Positions 1 to 8,049 of a stretch of 21,523 nt of DNA are shown here, piece by piece. The translations under genes and the position numbers were made by a program. The notes beneath the pieces are model-generated. The model had not been told where the DNA came from. It saw nothing but the letters and a program-made list of their open reading frames with translations, and made no database searches. Location of the stretch: positions 1-21,523 of the forward strand of contig QLUP01000008.1 in the NCBI GenBank assembly GCA_018725485.1, given 5' to 3'. The DNA comes from Candidatus Lithacetigena glycinireducens. Its GTDB lineage: Bacteria; Coprothermobacterota; HKB111. The number at the start of each line of letters is the position of its first letter. The stretch's first letter is position 1.

Positions 1-28
1 TATTATATTATTATTTTTGAGAGGTAAT

Positions 29-1171
29 ATGAGAAGATTAGTGCAAGGCAACGAAGCATCTGCTCATGCAGCCATAAAGGCTGGTCTTGGTTTTTTCGCT
101 GGATATCCCATAACTCCTTCTTCGGAAATTGCTGAAGTAATTTCGCGGTATTTACCCTTCAAAGGTGGCATTTTTATGCAGATGGAAGATGAAATTGCCA
201 GCATAAATGCCATAATTGGCGCTTCTCTGGCAGGGGCTCGGGTCATGACAGCCACCTCAGGTCCAGGGTTTTCCCTTATACAGGAAGGAATCGGTTATGC
301 GGTTATGGTTGAAGCCCCTATTGTGCTGGTAAATATTCAAAGAGGCGGTCCGAGTACCGGCTTACCTACTGAAGTATCCCAGGGAGATTTAATGCAAAGC
401 CGGTGGGGAAGTCATGGAGATTTTCTTTCTATAGTTTTAAGCCCATCTTCTGTGAAGGAGATGTATGAATTAACCTATGAGGCTTTTAATCTTGCTGAAA
501 GGTTTAGGGCTCCGGTAGTAGTTTTATCGGATGAAGTTGTAGGTCACCTGAGGGAAGGGGTGGATTTTGAAAATATCTCTTTACCACCAATTGTAAAACG
601 ATCTAAGCCAGAAGTACCACCGGGTGATTATCATCCTTTTGAACCTGCCCTTAATGGCGTTCCTCCTCTTCCTGAGTACGGAACGGGCTATAGATTTCAT
701 GTTACCGGCTTATTCCATAACCAGAAAGGTTTTCCCACCAGCGATAAAAAGGATATTTCCACCCTTATGGATAGGTTGCACATTAAAATCAAAAACCATA
801 TTAAAGAATTTTTTAAGTTAGAAGAATATCAAACAGCGGATGCAGATATTCTATTTGTTTCTTACGGCATAACTGCTCGATCAGCTTTAGAAGCGGTTAA
901 TATTTTACGCGGACAGGGTATTAAAGCAGGGAATCTGAAGTTAATTACCCTTAATCCCATGGATGAAGAAGCAATCACCAGCATCCTTAAGAACCGGGAG
1001 ATGATTTTTGTACCGGAATTAAATATGGGTCAGCTCGTGTTGGACATTAAAAGGTTAGGCTGTAAAAACCGGGTCTATGCCATAAATCGCTATGATGGAG
1101 ATATACTAACTCCCCAGCAGTTGATTGAGGAAGTTATGAAAAGAATTAATGCAGGATTAGAAAGCCAATGA
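29..1171 (+). CDS. korA: 2-oxoacid:ferredoxin oxidoreductase, alpha subunit (2-oxoglutarate type)
   Basis: Alpha subunit of a cytoplasmic ferredoxin-dependent 2-oxoacid oxidoreductase, which converts a 2-oxoacid (probably 2-oxoglutarate) plus CoA to acyl-CoA, CO2 and reduced ferredoxin, reversibly. The 380-residue protein has the KorA layout: an N-terminal pyrimidine-binding domain (GNEASAHAAI, then the GYPITPSSEI motif near residue 25), the TATSGPGFSLIQEGIG stretch, and a C-terminal transketolase-like domain (LFVSYGITARSA; VPELNMGQL). An upstream TTG at 17 is in frame, but it overlaps the GAGAGG ribosome binding site at 19-24, so I prefer the ATG at 29. The gene overlaps korB by four bases (ATGA). 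A korD ferredoxin subunit may lie before the window; only 28 uninformative bases are visible upstream. Substrate preference is inferred from the separate alpha, beta and gamma subunits and the neighbouring glutamate dehydrogenase. Confidence 0.9.
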   Translation: MRRLVQGNEASAHAAIKAGLGFFAGYPITPSSEIAEVISRYLPFKGGIFMQMEDEIASINAIIGASLAGARVMTATSGPGFSLIQEGIGYAVMVEAPIVLVNIQRGGPSTGLPTEVSQGDLMQSRWGSHGDFLSIVLSPSSVKEMYELTYEAFNLAERFRAPVVVLSDEVVGHLREGVDFENISLPPIVKRSKPEVPPGDYHPFEPALNGVPPLPEYGTGYRFHVTGLFHNQKGFPTSDKKDISTLMDRLHIKIKNHIKEFFKLEEYQTADADILFVSYGITARSALEAVNILRGQGIKAGNLKLITLNPMDEEAITSILKNREMIFVPELNMGQLVLDIKRLGCKNRVYAINRYDGDILTPQQLIEEVMKRINAGLESQ

Positions 1172-1995
1172 ATATAAAAGACTTTTTAAGGACGGATTTT
1201 TTCCCTAATGTTTGGTGTGCTGGATGTGGCAATGGCATAGTATTACGCTCAACTCTGGAAGCCATCAAATCTCTGGATATATCAAAAGATGAAATAGCTA
1301 TGGTTTCCGGGATTGGTTGTTCATCAAGAGCTACCGGTTATGTTGATTTTCACACAATTCATTCTCTTCATGGTCGGGCTATTCCTGTAGCCGTGGGAGT
1401 TAGAGCAGCTAAACCCAATATGAAAGTTTTTGTAATGACCGGTGATGGAGACTGCTCTTCCATTGGTGGGAATCACTTAATTCATGCCGCCCGCAGAAAT
1501 ATAGACCTAACGGTAATCGTGTTTAATAACAATATTTATGGAATGACTGGTGGCCAGGTATCTCCTACCACCCCTTATGGCTCTCGAACCACTACCACTC
1601 CTTCAGGTAACCCAGAGAAGTCCTTTGATATTTGCTCGCTGGTAATGGGTGCTGGAGCTACCTATGTTGCCAGAGGAACAGTGTATCATGTTCACCAGTT
1701 GATAAAACTTATTAAAGAGGCAATTAATCATAAGGGGTTTTCTCTTATTGATGTAGTAACACCCTGCCCGGTATATTATGGCCGAATGAACAGGTACGAA
1801 GATGGTATAGCCATGATGAAAGAAATCAAAGAAAAAGCTGTTACAGTTGAAAAAGCCCTCTCATTAAACGAAAAGGATCTTGAGGGCAAGATAGTAATAG
1901 GTCTTTTGAAAAAAGAAGAAAAAGATGAGTTCCTCCAGACTTACCTATCTTTCTACAACACCAGAAAGGAGGCTAAAAGTGATACAGCAATTTAG
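1168..1995 (+). CDS. korB: 2-oxoacid:ferredoxin oxidoreductase, beta subunit (TPP-binding)
   Basis: Beta subunit of the same enzyme; it binds thiamine pyrophosphate and carries out decarboxylation. The 275-residue length is usual for KorB. Visible features are WCAGCGNG near residue 17, the GIGCSSR stretch, the TPP/Mg motif GDGDCSSIGGNHLIHAARRN around residues 92-111 with the closing NNNIYGMTGGQ, and the SPTTPYG segment that follows in this family. There is no fused ferredoxin or 2[4Fe-4S] domain, so electrons must pass to a separate ferredoxin or subunit. It starts in a four-base overlap with korA and its end overlaps the true korC start by 17 bases, so the three genes are translationally coupled. 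Confidence 0.92.
   Translation: MNIKDFLRTDFFPNVWCAGCGNGIVLRSTLEAIKSLDISKDEIAMVSGIGCSSRATGYVDFHTIHSLHGRAIPVAVGVRAAKPNMKVFVMTGDGDCSSIGGNHLIHAARRNIDLTVIVFNNNIYGMTGGQVSPTTPYGSRTTTTPSGNPEKSFDICSLVMGAGATYVARGTVYHVHQLIKLIKEAINHKGFSLIDVVTPCPVYYGRMNRYEDGIAMMKEIKEKAVTVEKALSLNEKDLEGKIVIGLLKKEEKDEFLQTYLSFYNTRKEAKSDTAI
1966..1972 (+). promoter_or_regulatory. Ribosome binding site deciding the korC start
   Basis: AAGGAGG lies inside the 3' end of korB, six bases before the GTG at 1979. It favours GTG 1979 over the ATG at 1925 in the same frame, which has no comparable site and would add 18 residues lying ahead of the family's usual N-terminus. Confidence 0.8.
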
Positions 1996-2506
1996 GTTTG
2001 CTGGTACCGGTGGCCAGGGTATTGGGGTTATGGGAGTAGTGTTTGCTGAGGCTGGAGTACTGGAAGGCAAAGAAGTAGCTTTTTCCCAGTCCTATGGTCC
2101 TGAAGCTCGCGGTGGAGCCTCTCGCACGGATGTAATTATCAGTGATTCCTACATTTATTATCCCAGGGTCACCGAGCCTGATTTTATGGTTATACTCAGC
2201 CAAGCATCCTTTGATAGGTATGTGAAAAAGAGCGATTCCAATTGCATAACTATTGTTGATGCCTCCATTGATACCGAAGATGGAGAAGGAATTTCTTTAA
2301 TAAAAGTGGCCATAATTGATACCACTTTAAAGGAATTTAAGAAACCTGTTTTTTCTAACTTTCTAGCTCTGGGAGTTCTGGTAAAAGTTTCCCAATCCGT
2401 AAGCTGTAAAAGTTTAGAGGAAGCTGTAAAAAGAAGGATGGGTGGCAAATACTTAATTGAAAATTTAAAAGCCTTAAGTATTGGCTTTGAATTGATTAAT
2501 AAATAA
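1979..2506 (+). CDS. korC: 2-oxoacid:ferredoxin oxidoreductase, gamma subunit
   Basis: Gamma subunit of the oxidoreductase encoded by the two preceding genes. The 175-residue protein begins directly with the family's signature RFAGTGGQGIG, followed by SQSYGPEARGGASRTDVIIS and the FMVILSQASFDRY segment, all diagnostic of the POR/KOR gamma domain. The start is GTG at 1979, chosen because of the strong ribosome binding site at 1966-1972 and because translation from there puts the signature at residues 5-15. The 17-base overlap with korB suggests coupled translation. The gene is followed after 22 bases by glutamate dehydrogenase. Confidence 0.9.
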   Translation: MIQQFRFAGTGGQGIGVMGVVFAEAGVLEGKEVAFSQSYGPEARGGASRTDVIISDSYIYYPRVTEPDFMVILSQASFDRYVKKSDSNCITIVDASIDTEDGEGISLIKVAIIDTTLKEFKKPVFSNFLALGVLVKVSQSVSCKSLEEAVKRRMGGKYLIENLKALSIGFELINK

Positions 2507-2528
2507 ACAATTTTCAGGAGGTTTAGAA

Positions 2529-3779
2529 ATGTCAGACAAATTAAATCCCTTTGAGATGGCGCAACAGCAAATTGATAAGGCTGCGTCAATTTTAGGTTTG
2601 GAACAGGGTATTCATGAAATACTCCGTTGGCCTAAAAGAGTACTTTATGTCAACATCCCTGTAAAAATGGATGATGGTAGTATCAAAGTTTTTCAAGGAT
2701 ACAGGTCTCAGCATGTGGATGTATTAGGACCTTTTAAAGGTGGTATTCGTTATCACCCTGATGTATGTATGGATGAAACTATTGCTCTTTCCATCTGGAT
2801 GACTTTTAAATGCGGAGTTGTTGGTCTTCCTTATGGAGGAGGAAAGGGTGGTATCACCTGTAATCCAAGAGAACTTTCACCGGGAGAATTAGAAAGATTA
2901 AGCCGTGGTTATATCCAGGCTATTTCTCCAATAATAGGGCCAGAGAAAGATATCCCAGCCCCTGATGTTTACACTACTCCTCAAATAATGGCCTGGATGA
3001 TGGACGAATTTAGCCAGCTTAAGGGTTATTATTCACCGGGTGTAATTACCGGTAAACCAGTAGCAGTTGGAGGTTCTTTAGGAAGAAATACCGCCACCGC
3101 CACGGGAACAGTAATTACTATAAGAGAAGCACTTAAAAGTATGGGAAAGACTTTTAAAGATATAACTGTGGCTGTGCAGGGTTATGGAAATGCTGGATTT
3201 TTCGCCGCCAAGTTAGTTTACGACAAAGGCGCTAAACTTGTAGCAGTGAGTGATTCCCGGGGTGGAATCCTGAACAAGGAAGGACTTGACCCCTACAAAG
3301 TTTTTGAACATAAGGAAAAGAATGGCTCGGTAGTAGGCTATCCTGGAGCAACTATCATTACTAATGAAGAACTTTTGCAACTACCTGTGGATGTTTTAAT
3401 ACCCGCAGCCCTGGAAGGAGTTATAACTAAGGCTAACGCTGGGAATGTTAAAGCAAAAATTATTGGAGAAGCGGCTAATGGACCGACTACCCCGGAAGCT
3501 GATGAGATTCTCTATAAAAATGGCGTGCTTATGCTCCCTGACATTCTGGCTAACGCTGGAGGTGTAACAGTTTCATATTTTGAATGGGTTCAAAATTTAA
3601 CCAATTATTACTGGACTCAGGAAGAAGTTGATTTAAGGCTTGATGAGAAAATGACTGCAGCTTTTAAAGCAGTATCGGAAATCAGCAAGCAGTATAAAGT
3701 AGATATGAGAACTGCTGCCTACCTTTATTCTATCGAGAGACTGGCTGAAGCTATAAAATTAAGAGGCTGGGCAGGCTAA
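2529..3779 (+). CDS. gdhA: Glu/Leu/Phe/Val-family dehydrogenase, probably glutamate dehydrogenase
   Basis: Catalyses reversible oxidative deamination of glutamate to 2-oxoglutarate and ammonium with NAD(P). The 416-residue length matches the hexameric bacterial class. The substrate domain shows GPFKGGIRYHP (residues 67-77) and the catalytic-lysine motif GGGKGGI with Lys106. The Rossmann domain has the GYGNAG dinucleotide motif at 218-223, and the segment EAANGPTTPEAD follows. A strong AGGAGG site sits just upstream of the ATG. Placement directly after korABC suggests the product 2-oxoglutarate is handed to the ferredoxin oxidoreductase, or the reverse during assimilation. Cofactor preference (NAD or NADP) cannot be read reliably from the sequence. 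Confidence 0.92.
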   Translation: MSDKLNPFEMAQQQIDKAASILGLEQGIHEILRWPKRVLYVNIPVKMDDGSIKVFQGYRSQHVDVLGPFKGGIRYHPDVCMDETIALSIWMTFKCGVVGLPYGGGKGGITCNPRELSPGELERLSRGYIQAISPIIGPEKDIPAPDVYTTPQIMAWMMDEFSQLKGYYSPGVITGKPVAVGGSLGRNTATATGTVITIREALKSMGKTFKDITVAVQGYGNAGFFAAKLVYDKGAKLVAVSDSRGGILNKEGLDPYKVFEHKEKNGSVVGYPGATIITNEELLQLPVDVLIPAALEGVITKANAGNVKAKIIGEAANGPTTPEADEILYKNGVLMLPDILANAGGVTVSYFEWVQNLTNYYWTQEEVDLRLDEKMTAAFKAVSEISKQYKVDMRTAAYLYSIERLAEAIKLRGWAG

Positions 3780-3803
3780 TAAGCAGATTAAAAGGAGATA
3801 GGG

Positions 3804-5212
3804 ATGACTGCTGAAATTCTTGAGGGTAAAACAAAGATAATTGCTACTCTCGGACCAGGTAGTAGTACAGAGGAAATAATCGAAAAGCTGATTATTAACG
3901 GGGTAGATATTTTCCGACTTAATTTTTCTCATGGTACTTATGAAGAACATAAAAAAAGGTTGGAAATTGTCAGGAAGTTATCTAATAAATACCATAAACC
4001 CGTAGCAGTTATCCAGGATCTATGTGGCCCCAAAATACGGTTGGGAAAAGTCAAAGAACAAAGACTCTGTATAGGGGATGTCATAGAGCTTGGTTCAGCA
4101 GAATTTCCTATCTCCACTCCTTTAATTATTAAAGATTTAAAATCTGATGATTTAGTCTTTATTGATGATTATTAAAAGTAAGGCAAAATACTGGAAATTC
4201 GTGTTTTTGCGGAGTTATCCGAGAAGGAATTATATCAGCAAATAAGGGTGTTAATATCAAGTCCCAGGTCTTATCTCTTAAATCTTTGACCGAGAAAGAT
4301 TTAAAGGATTTAGAATTTGCCATTAAAGAAGATATTGATTATGTAGCTTTATCCTTTGTTAAGTCAGCAAAGGATATTGATGATTTACGAAAGGAATTGA
4401 AGAATAGAGGTAAGAATTTACCTGTTATTGCTAAAATTGAGAAACACGAAGCCCTGGCAAATCTTGAGGAAATAATTGACCGGGCTGATGCTATATTAAT
4501 TGCCCGGGGGGATTTAGGCGTTGAAATTTCGCTGGAGGAAGTACCTTTAGCTCAGATAAAAATAATTAAAAAATGTCGCTTAAAAGGAAAACCGGTTATT
4601 GTAGCTACCCAGATTATGGAATCAATGGTAAATAATCCATTCCCCACCCGGGCTGAGGTAAATGATATTGCCACAGCAATAATTCAAGGTACCGATTCAA
4701 TAATGTTCAGTTCGGAAACTGCTGTTGGTTGTTATCCTGTTGAAGTTATAAGTACAGTTAACCAGGTTATACTTAAAACTGAAGCAGAGATGGAAAAACA
4801 GCCAATTCCTTCTAATTATATTTTTGAAAAAGCTGAGGGGGACCCACTCTTAGCTTTATCTTATTCAGCCTGTATTTTAGCTGACAATCTGAAAGCACAA
4901 GCTATGATTATCCCTACAGAAACTGGAAAAAGCGCTAAGAGGATTGCCAGATTTCGCCCTTCTACCCGGATAATAGCTCTAACTACTGAAGAAACAATAA
5001 GTAGACAGCTTTGCCTTGTTTGGGGAATATTACCGATAACTATGGTACCTGTTTCTACTATTGAAGAATTTTACCAGAAAGCAGAAGACCTTCTTCTTAC
5101 TAAAAAATTAATAAATGCGGGTGATAGAGTTATTTTTACCTCAGGAGCTTATATTGGATTATCTGGTGGCACTAATACTATAAAGTACCACATAGTTGGT
5201 GATGCTCATTGA
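3804..5212 (+). pseudogene. pyk: Pyruvate kinase interrupted by a single frameshift
   Basis: Pyruvate kinase converts phosphoenolpyruvate and ADP to pyruvate and ATP. The first frame (3804-4175, 123 residues, ATG with AAAGGAG at 3791) gives the N-terminal barrel strands (ATLGPGSS, RLNFSHGT, DLCGPKIRLG) and half of the B domain, ending FIDDY and then TAA. The second frame is open from 4169 and continues the family sequence at once (LLKVRQNTGNSC, then GIISANKGVN), followed by TEKDLKDL, IAKIEKHEA, ARGDLGVEI, ATQIMESM, PTRAEVNDIA and SSETAVGCYPVEV and a full C-terminal domain to 5212. Restoring one base between about 4167 and 4172, where the family has Asp-Asp-Gly, gives an ordinary protein of about 469 residues. 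All visible catalytic motifs are kept. The change could be a recent mutation or an assembly error. No slippery heptamer is present, and the stops are TAA, so selenocysteine readthrough is excluded. Confidence 0.85.
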
Positions 5213-5484
5213 AAAAATTATTTTTTCAGATTGTGGAAATTGCTATTTGGGTTCTGGCTATCACTTCTATTTTCAATTTTGTTATGACTTACAGTAATTA
5301 TTTGGTTATGAAAAATGAGATGAAAGCTTTAGAAATGCAGATAATAGAAGAAAAGAAGATTATTTCAAATTTGGACATGGAGATTGCCAAGTTGAAAACA
5401 CCCAAAGGGATAGAACAGGCGATAAGAGAAAAAATAGAAATGGCAAAACCAGGTGAGATTATAATTAAATTAGATAAGCCATGA
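5209..5484 (+). CDS. Septum formation initiator, DivIC/FtsB family
   Basis: A 91-residue bitopic membrane protein of the DivIC/FtsB type, which joins FtsL and FtsQ/DivIB in the division complex. It has a short cytoplasmic N-terminus, one transmembrane helix at about residues 5-26 (FQIVEIAIWVLAITSIFNFV), a coiled coil at about 30-65, and a C-terminal stretch (TPKGIEQAIREKIEMAKPGE) matching the usual end of this family. The start is TTG at 5209, overlapping the pyruvate kinase stop (TTGA). The next in-frame ATG would remove the membrane helix. The stop overlaps the next gene by four bases. Sequence conservation in this family is low, so the assignment rests on architecture, the C-terminal motif and the S1-like neighbour. 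Confidence 0.75.
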   Translation: MKKLFFQIVEIAIWVLAITSIFNFVMTYSNYLVMKNEMKALEMQIIEEKKIISNLDMEIAKLKTPKGIEQAIREKIEMAKPGEIIIKLDKP

Positions 5485-5771
5485 AATGCTTGATTTCCTT
5501 TATAAGTAAAGATGGATTAGTTGTTATAACTGAAGAAGGCAGTAAAGGGATTATTCCTTCTAAAGAAACAGGTGAAATAAACAATTATTCCATTGGTCAG
5601 CTGCTGGAAGTAGAACCTGCTAACTGGGAGTACAACGGCAAGCAAGTTTTTATGATTGAGAAAAAGGATAACAAGCCAAACTTTGAAGGTATGATACAGA
5701 AGTATTTGAAAGAAAGTAATGAGGAGTATCTTGATTATTATAAGAAGAAACAAAAAAAGAAGAGGAAGTAA
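5481..5771 (+). CDS. Small S1-like RNA-binding protein (YabR-like), divIC-adjacent
   Basis: A 96-residue protein. Residues 1-60 (KDGLVVITEEGSKGIIP, then YSIGQLLEVEPANWE) read like a short, divergent S1/OB domain, and the tail NFEGMIQKYLKES followed by a lysine-rich end resembles the tail of YabR-type S1 proteins, which sit next to divIC in many Bacillota. The last residues are almost all Lys and Arg, consistent with nucleic-acid or ribosome contact. It overlaps the DivIC-type gene by four bases (ATGA) and precedes cdaA by nine bases. It is clearly shorter than the usual family member (about 130 residues), so the S1 fold is an inference from similarity and position rather than a firm match. 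Confidence 0.55.
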   Translation: MKCLISFISKDGLVVITEEGSKGIIPSKETGEINNYSIGQLLEVEPANWEYNGKQVFMIEKKDNKPNFEGMIQKYLKESNEEYLDYYKKKQKKKRK

Positions 5772-5780
5772 TTAGATTAA

Positions 5781-6602
5781 GTGAGTAATTTAATTGAATT
5801 TGCCAGAGAATTGCTGTCAGCTCCCACCTGGAAGATAGTTGCGCATTTAATAGATATAGCCCTGGTCTCAATTATATTTTACAAAATATATATTTTCCTC
5901 AGGGGAAGCCGTGCTTACCAACTTATTAGAGGTATTTTTATTGTTATAGTAGGCATCGGCATAATCTATATATTATCTTCCCAGTTGGGGATTTTTCTAA
6001 TTTCTGGTTGGATGGTAAGATATCTTACAGTAGCTATTATTGTGGCTATTCCTATAGTGTTTCAACCTGAATTGAGGCGTGCTCTTGAATATATAGGAAG
6101 TAAGAAAATTCTTTCACCCACGATTGTCACCTCTTCTTTAGAGATTAGTATAGAAGAGATAGTAAAGTCAGTACAAACACTGAGCTTAAAGAAATGTGGT
6201 TCCTTGATTGTGCTGGAAAAATTAATCAACCTGAAAGATTATACCAATCAAGGAGTACAGATAAACAGCGATGTCCATGCAGAACTTATTGTGTCAATTT
6301 TTTTACCTACCTCGCCACTTCATGATGGGGCTTTAATTATTAAAAATGATAAGATAGTGGCAGCCCGCTGTGTAATGCCAGTATCTCGCGAAATGACTCC
6401 TGGGGGAGAGGAGATTGGACTGAGACACAGGGCTGCCCTGGGAATCACCGAAGAGACAGACTGTTTAGCCATCGTAGTTTCTGAAGAAAACGGTTCTATT
6501 TCAGTTTCTCACGAAGGAAAACTCATGAGGTTTATAACCCCCATGGAGCTTCGCGATATCCTGCGTGCAATTTATCAGGTTATCTCTGAACCTCATAGCT
6601 AA
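5781..6602 (+). CDS. cdaA: Diadenylate cyclase CdaA (c-di-AMP synthase)
   Basis: Membrane enzyme that joins two ATP into cyclic di-AMP, a messenger controlling potassium and osmolyte uptake and cell-wall balance. The 273-residue protein has three transmembrane helices at about 24-41, 50-66 and 79-95, then the DAC domain. The catalytic motifs are present: SPLHDGALII with DGA at 182-184, and the RHRAALG motif with RHR at 215-217. The residue just before RHR is Leu214, where CdaA and DisA proteins I know have Thr. The start is GTG at 5781. The gene precedes glmM and glmS as in most Bacillota, but no cdaR regulator gene lies between them; the 106-base gap has no coding potential. Confidence 0.93.
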   Translation: MSNLIEFARELLSAPTWKIVAHLIDIALVSIIFYKIYIFLRGSRAYQLIRGIFIVIVGIGIIYILSSQLGIFLISGWMVRYLTVAIIVAIPIVFQPELRRALEYIGSKKILSPTIVTSSLEISIEEIVKSVQTLSLKKCGSLIVLEKLINLKDYTNQGVQINSDVHAELIVSIFLPTSPLHDGALIIKNDKIVAARCVMPVSREMTPGGEEIGLRHRAALGITEETDCLAIVVSEENGSISVSHEGKLMRFITPMELRDILRAIYQVISEPHS

Positions 6603-6623
6603 TACTGTATTCTTGATTACTTC

Positions 6624-6653
6624 TTGCAATTATTAATAAACTTCATTTATATT
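6624..6653 (+). promoter_or_regulatory. Candidate promoter for glmM-glmS
   Basis: In the AT-rich gap between cdaA and glmM, TTGCAA (6624-6629) and TATATT (6648-6653) form a sigma-A-like pair with an 18-base spacer. Two perfect TATAAT hexamers follow at 6654 and 6659 but have no good -35 at normal distance. A perfect 7-base inverted repeat, AACTTCA (6639-6645) and TGAAGTT (6680-6686), brackets the -10 region and could be an operator or leader stem. AT-rich sequence yields such matches easily. Confidence 0.35.
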
Positions 6654-6708
6654 TATAATATAATAAACACTGATAAAACTGAAGTTAAACAGTCAGGAGA
6701 AAAACTTA

Positions 6709-8049
6709 ATGCAGAATTTTCGTTTGTTTGGAACTGATGGTATAAGAGGGATTGCAGGTAAAGAATTAACTCCCGAATTTTCTTTGAAGCTCGGATTATC
6801 TTCCGCACATGTGTTGATGAAAGATAAAAGGAAGGTTGTCCTGGGAAGAGACAGCCGTATTTCGGGAGATATGCTATCGCAGGCACTTTCTTCGGGTCTT
6901 ATGGCTTTGGGAGTGGATGTTCATGATGCTCATATAATTCCTACACCGGCTGTTTCTATGCTTACAGCAAAATATGGTTTTGATTTTGGAGTGGTTTGTT
7001 CAGCTTCTCATAATCCGGTTGAAGATAATGGTTTTAAATTTTTTGATTCAAATGGATTTAAAATCAGCGAGGAAGATGAAGACCTTATTGAACTTAACCT
7101 GGGAATGACTAATTTAATAGCCCGTTCTCCTGGAGTATCAGTAGGAAAACTGTACGATTTTAGTGAAGCTCAAAGCCACTATATAGAATATCTCATAGAA
7201 AAGTATCCCTTTAACCTGGATAATTTTTCTTTAGTAATAGACACCGCCTATGGTGCAACTTCTATGGTAGCCCCTGAGGTATTCAGGAGGTTAGGTGCAA
7301 AGGTGGTGGTTGTTCATGGAGAATTTAACGGTAACTTAATTAATGTTAATTGTGGGTCCACTAACCCTCAGAAAATGCAGAAAGTCATTATTGAAAATAA
7401 CGCTGATGTCGGTTTTGCTTTTGACGGAGATGGGGATAGAGTAATAGTTGTTGATGAAAAAGGCGAAGTACTTAATGGTGACCATTTATTGGCTATTATT
7501 GCCTCCAATATGATAAATTCATCCAGGTTAGCAAATCCTACAGTGGTAGGTACCGTACTTACCAACCAGGGGTTAGAAGTGATATTTAACAAATTAGGTG
7601 TGAATTTAATACGAGTTGATGTGGGAGATAGAAATATAGTGCAAACTTTAAGGAATAAGCAACTTCTACTCGGTGGGGAAAGGTCAGGGCACTTAGTTAT
7701 TATGGATAAGTCTTCAACTGGTGATGGAATTATAACTTCACTGGAATTGCTGAATGCACTTTCATCAAGTGGTACTCCCCTGTCAAAACTTAAAACTATA
7801 TTGAATGAATATCCTCAGGGGGAAATAAATCACCGTACCTCAAAAAAACACGAATTATTAAGAAATCCTAAATTACAGGAGTATGTAGAAGAAATAAATA
7901 AGGAATTAGGAGTTAGAGGTAGAATTGTTATCCGGGCTTCAGGAACCGAACCGATGATAAGAGTTATGGTTGAAGCAAAAGAAAATGAAGTTATAAACCC
8001 AATTATTAATAAAATAATGAGTAGGATTTTAGAGATAGAGGAGGAATAA
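6709..8049 (+). CDS. glmM: Phosphoglucosamine mutase
   Basis: Converts glucosamine-6-phosphate to glucosamine-1-phosphate on the way to UDP-GlcNAc for peptidoglycan. The 446-residue length is normal. The N-terminal FGTDGIRG motif, the phosphoserine loop CSASHNP with the catalytic Ser at 100, the Mg-binding FDGDGDR motif, the sugar-binding GGERSGH motif and the phosphate-binding RASGTEPMIRV motif are all present. AGGAGA at 6695-6700 serves the ATG at 6709. The stop codon directly abuts the glmS start. In other Bacillota GlmM binds and inhibits CdaA, so genetic linkage to cdaA fits both pathway and regulation. Confidence 0.96.
   Translation: MQNFRLFGTDGIRGIAGKELTPEFSLKLGLSSAHVLMKDKRKVVLGRDSRISGDMLSQALSSGLMALGVDVHDAHIIPTPAVSMLTAKYGFDFGVVCSASHNPVEDNGFKFFDSNGFKISEEDEDLIELNLGMTNLIARSPGVSVGKLYDFSEAQSHYIEYLIEKYPFNLDNFSLVIDTAYGATSMVAPEVFRRLGAKVVVVHGEFNGNLINVNCGSTNPQKMQKVIIENNADVGFAFDGDGDRVIVVDEKGEVLNGDHLLAIIASNMINSSRLANPTVVGTVLTNQGLEVIFNKLGVNLIRVDVGDRNIVQTLRNKQLLLGGERSGHLVIMDKSSTGDGIITSLELLNALSSSGTPLSKLKTILNEYPQGEINHRTSKKHELLRNPKLQEYVEEINKELGVRGRIVIRASGTEPMIRVMVEAKENEVINPIINKIMSRILEIEEE

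Noticed and set aside
1925-1978. ATG at 1925 as the korC start
   Set aside because: No ribosome binding site, it lies inside korB coding sequence, and the added residues precede the family's normal N-terminus. GTG 1979 has AAGGAGG at the right distance.
4166-4181. Programmed frameshift or selenocysteine recoding in pyruvate kinase
   Set aside because: The stops met in the first frame are TAA, not TGA. The codons at the junction do not form a slippery heptamer, and the Tyr codon cannot re-pair after a one-base backward slip. A plain frameshift or sequence error is simpler.
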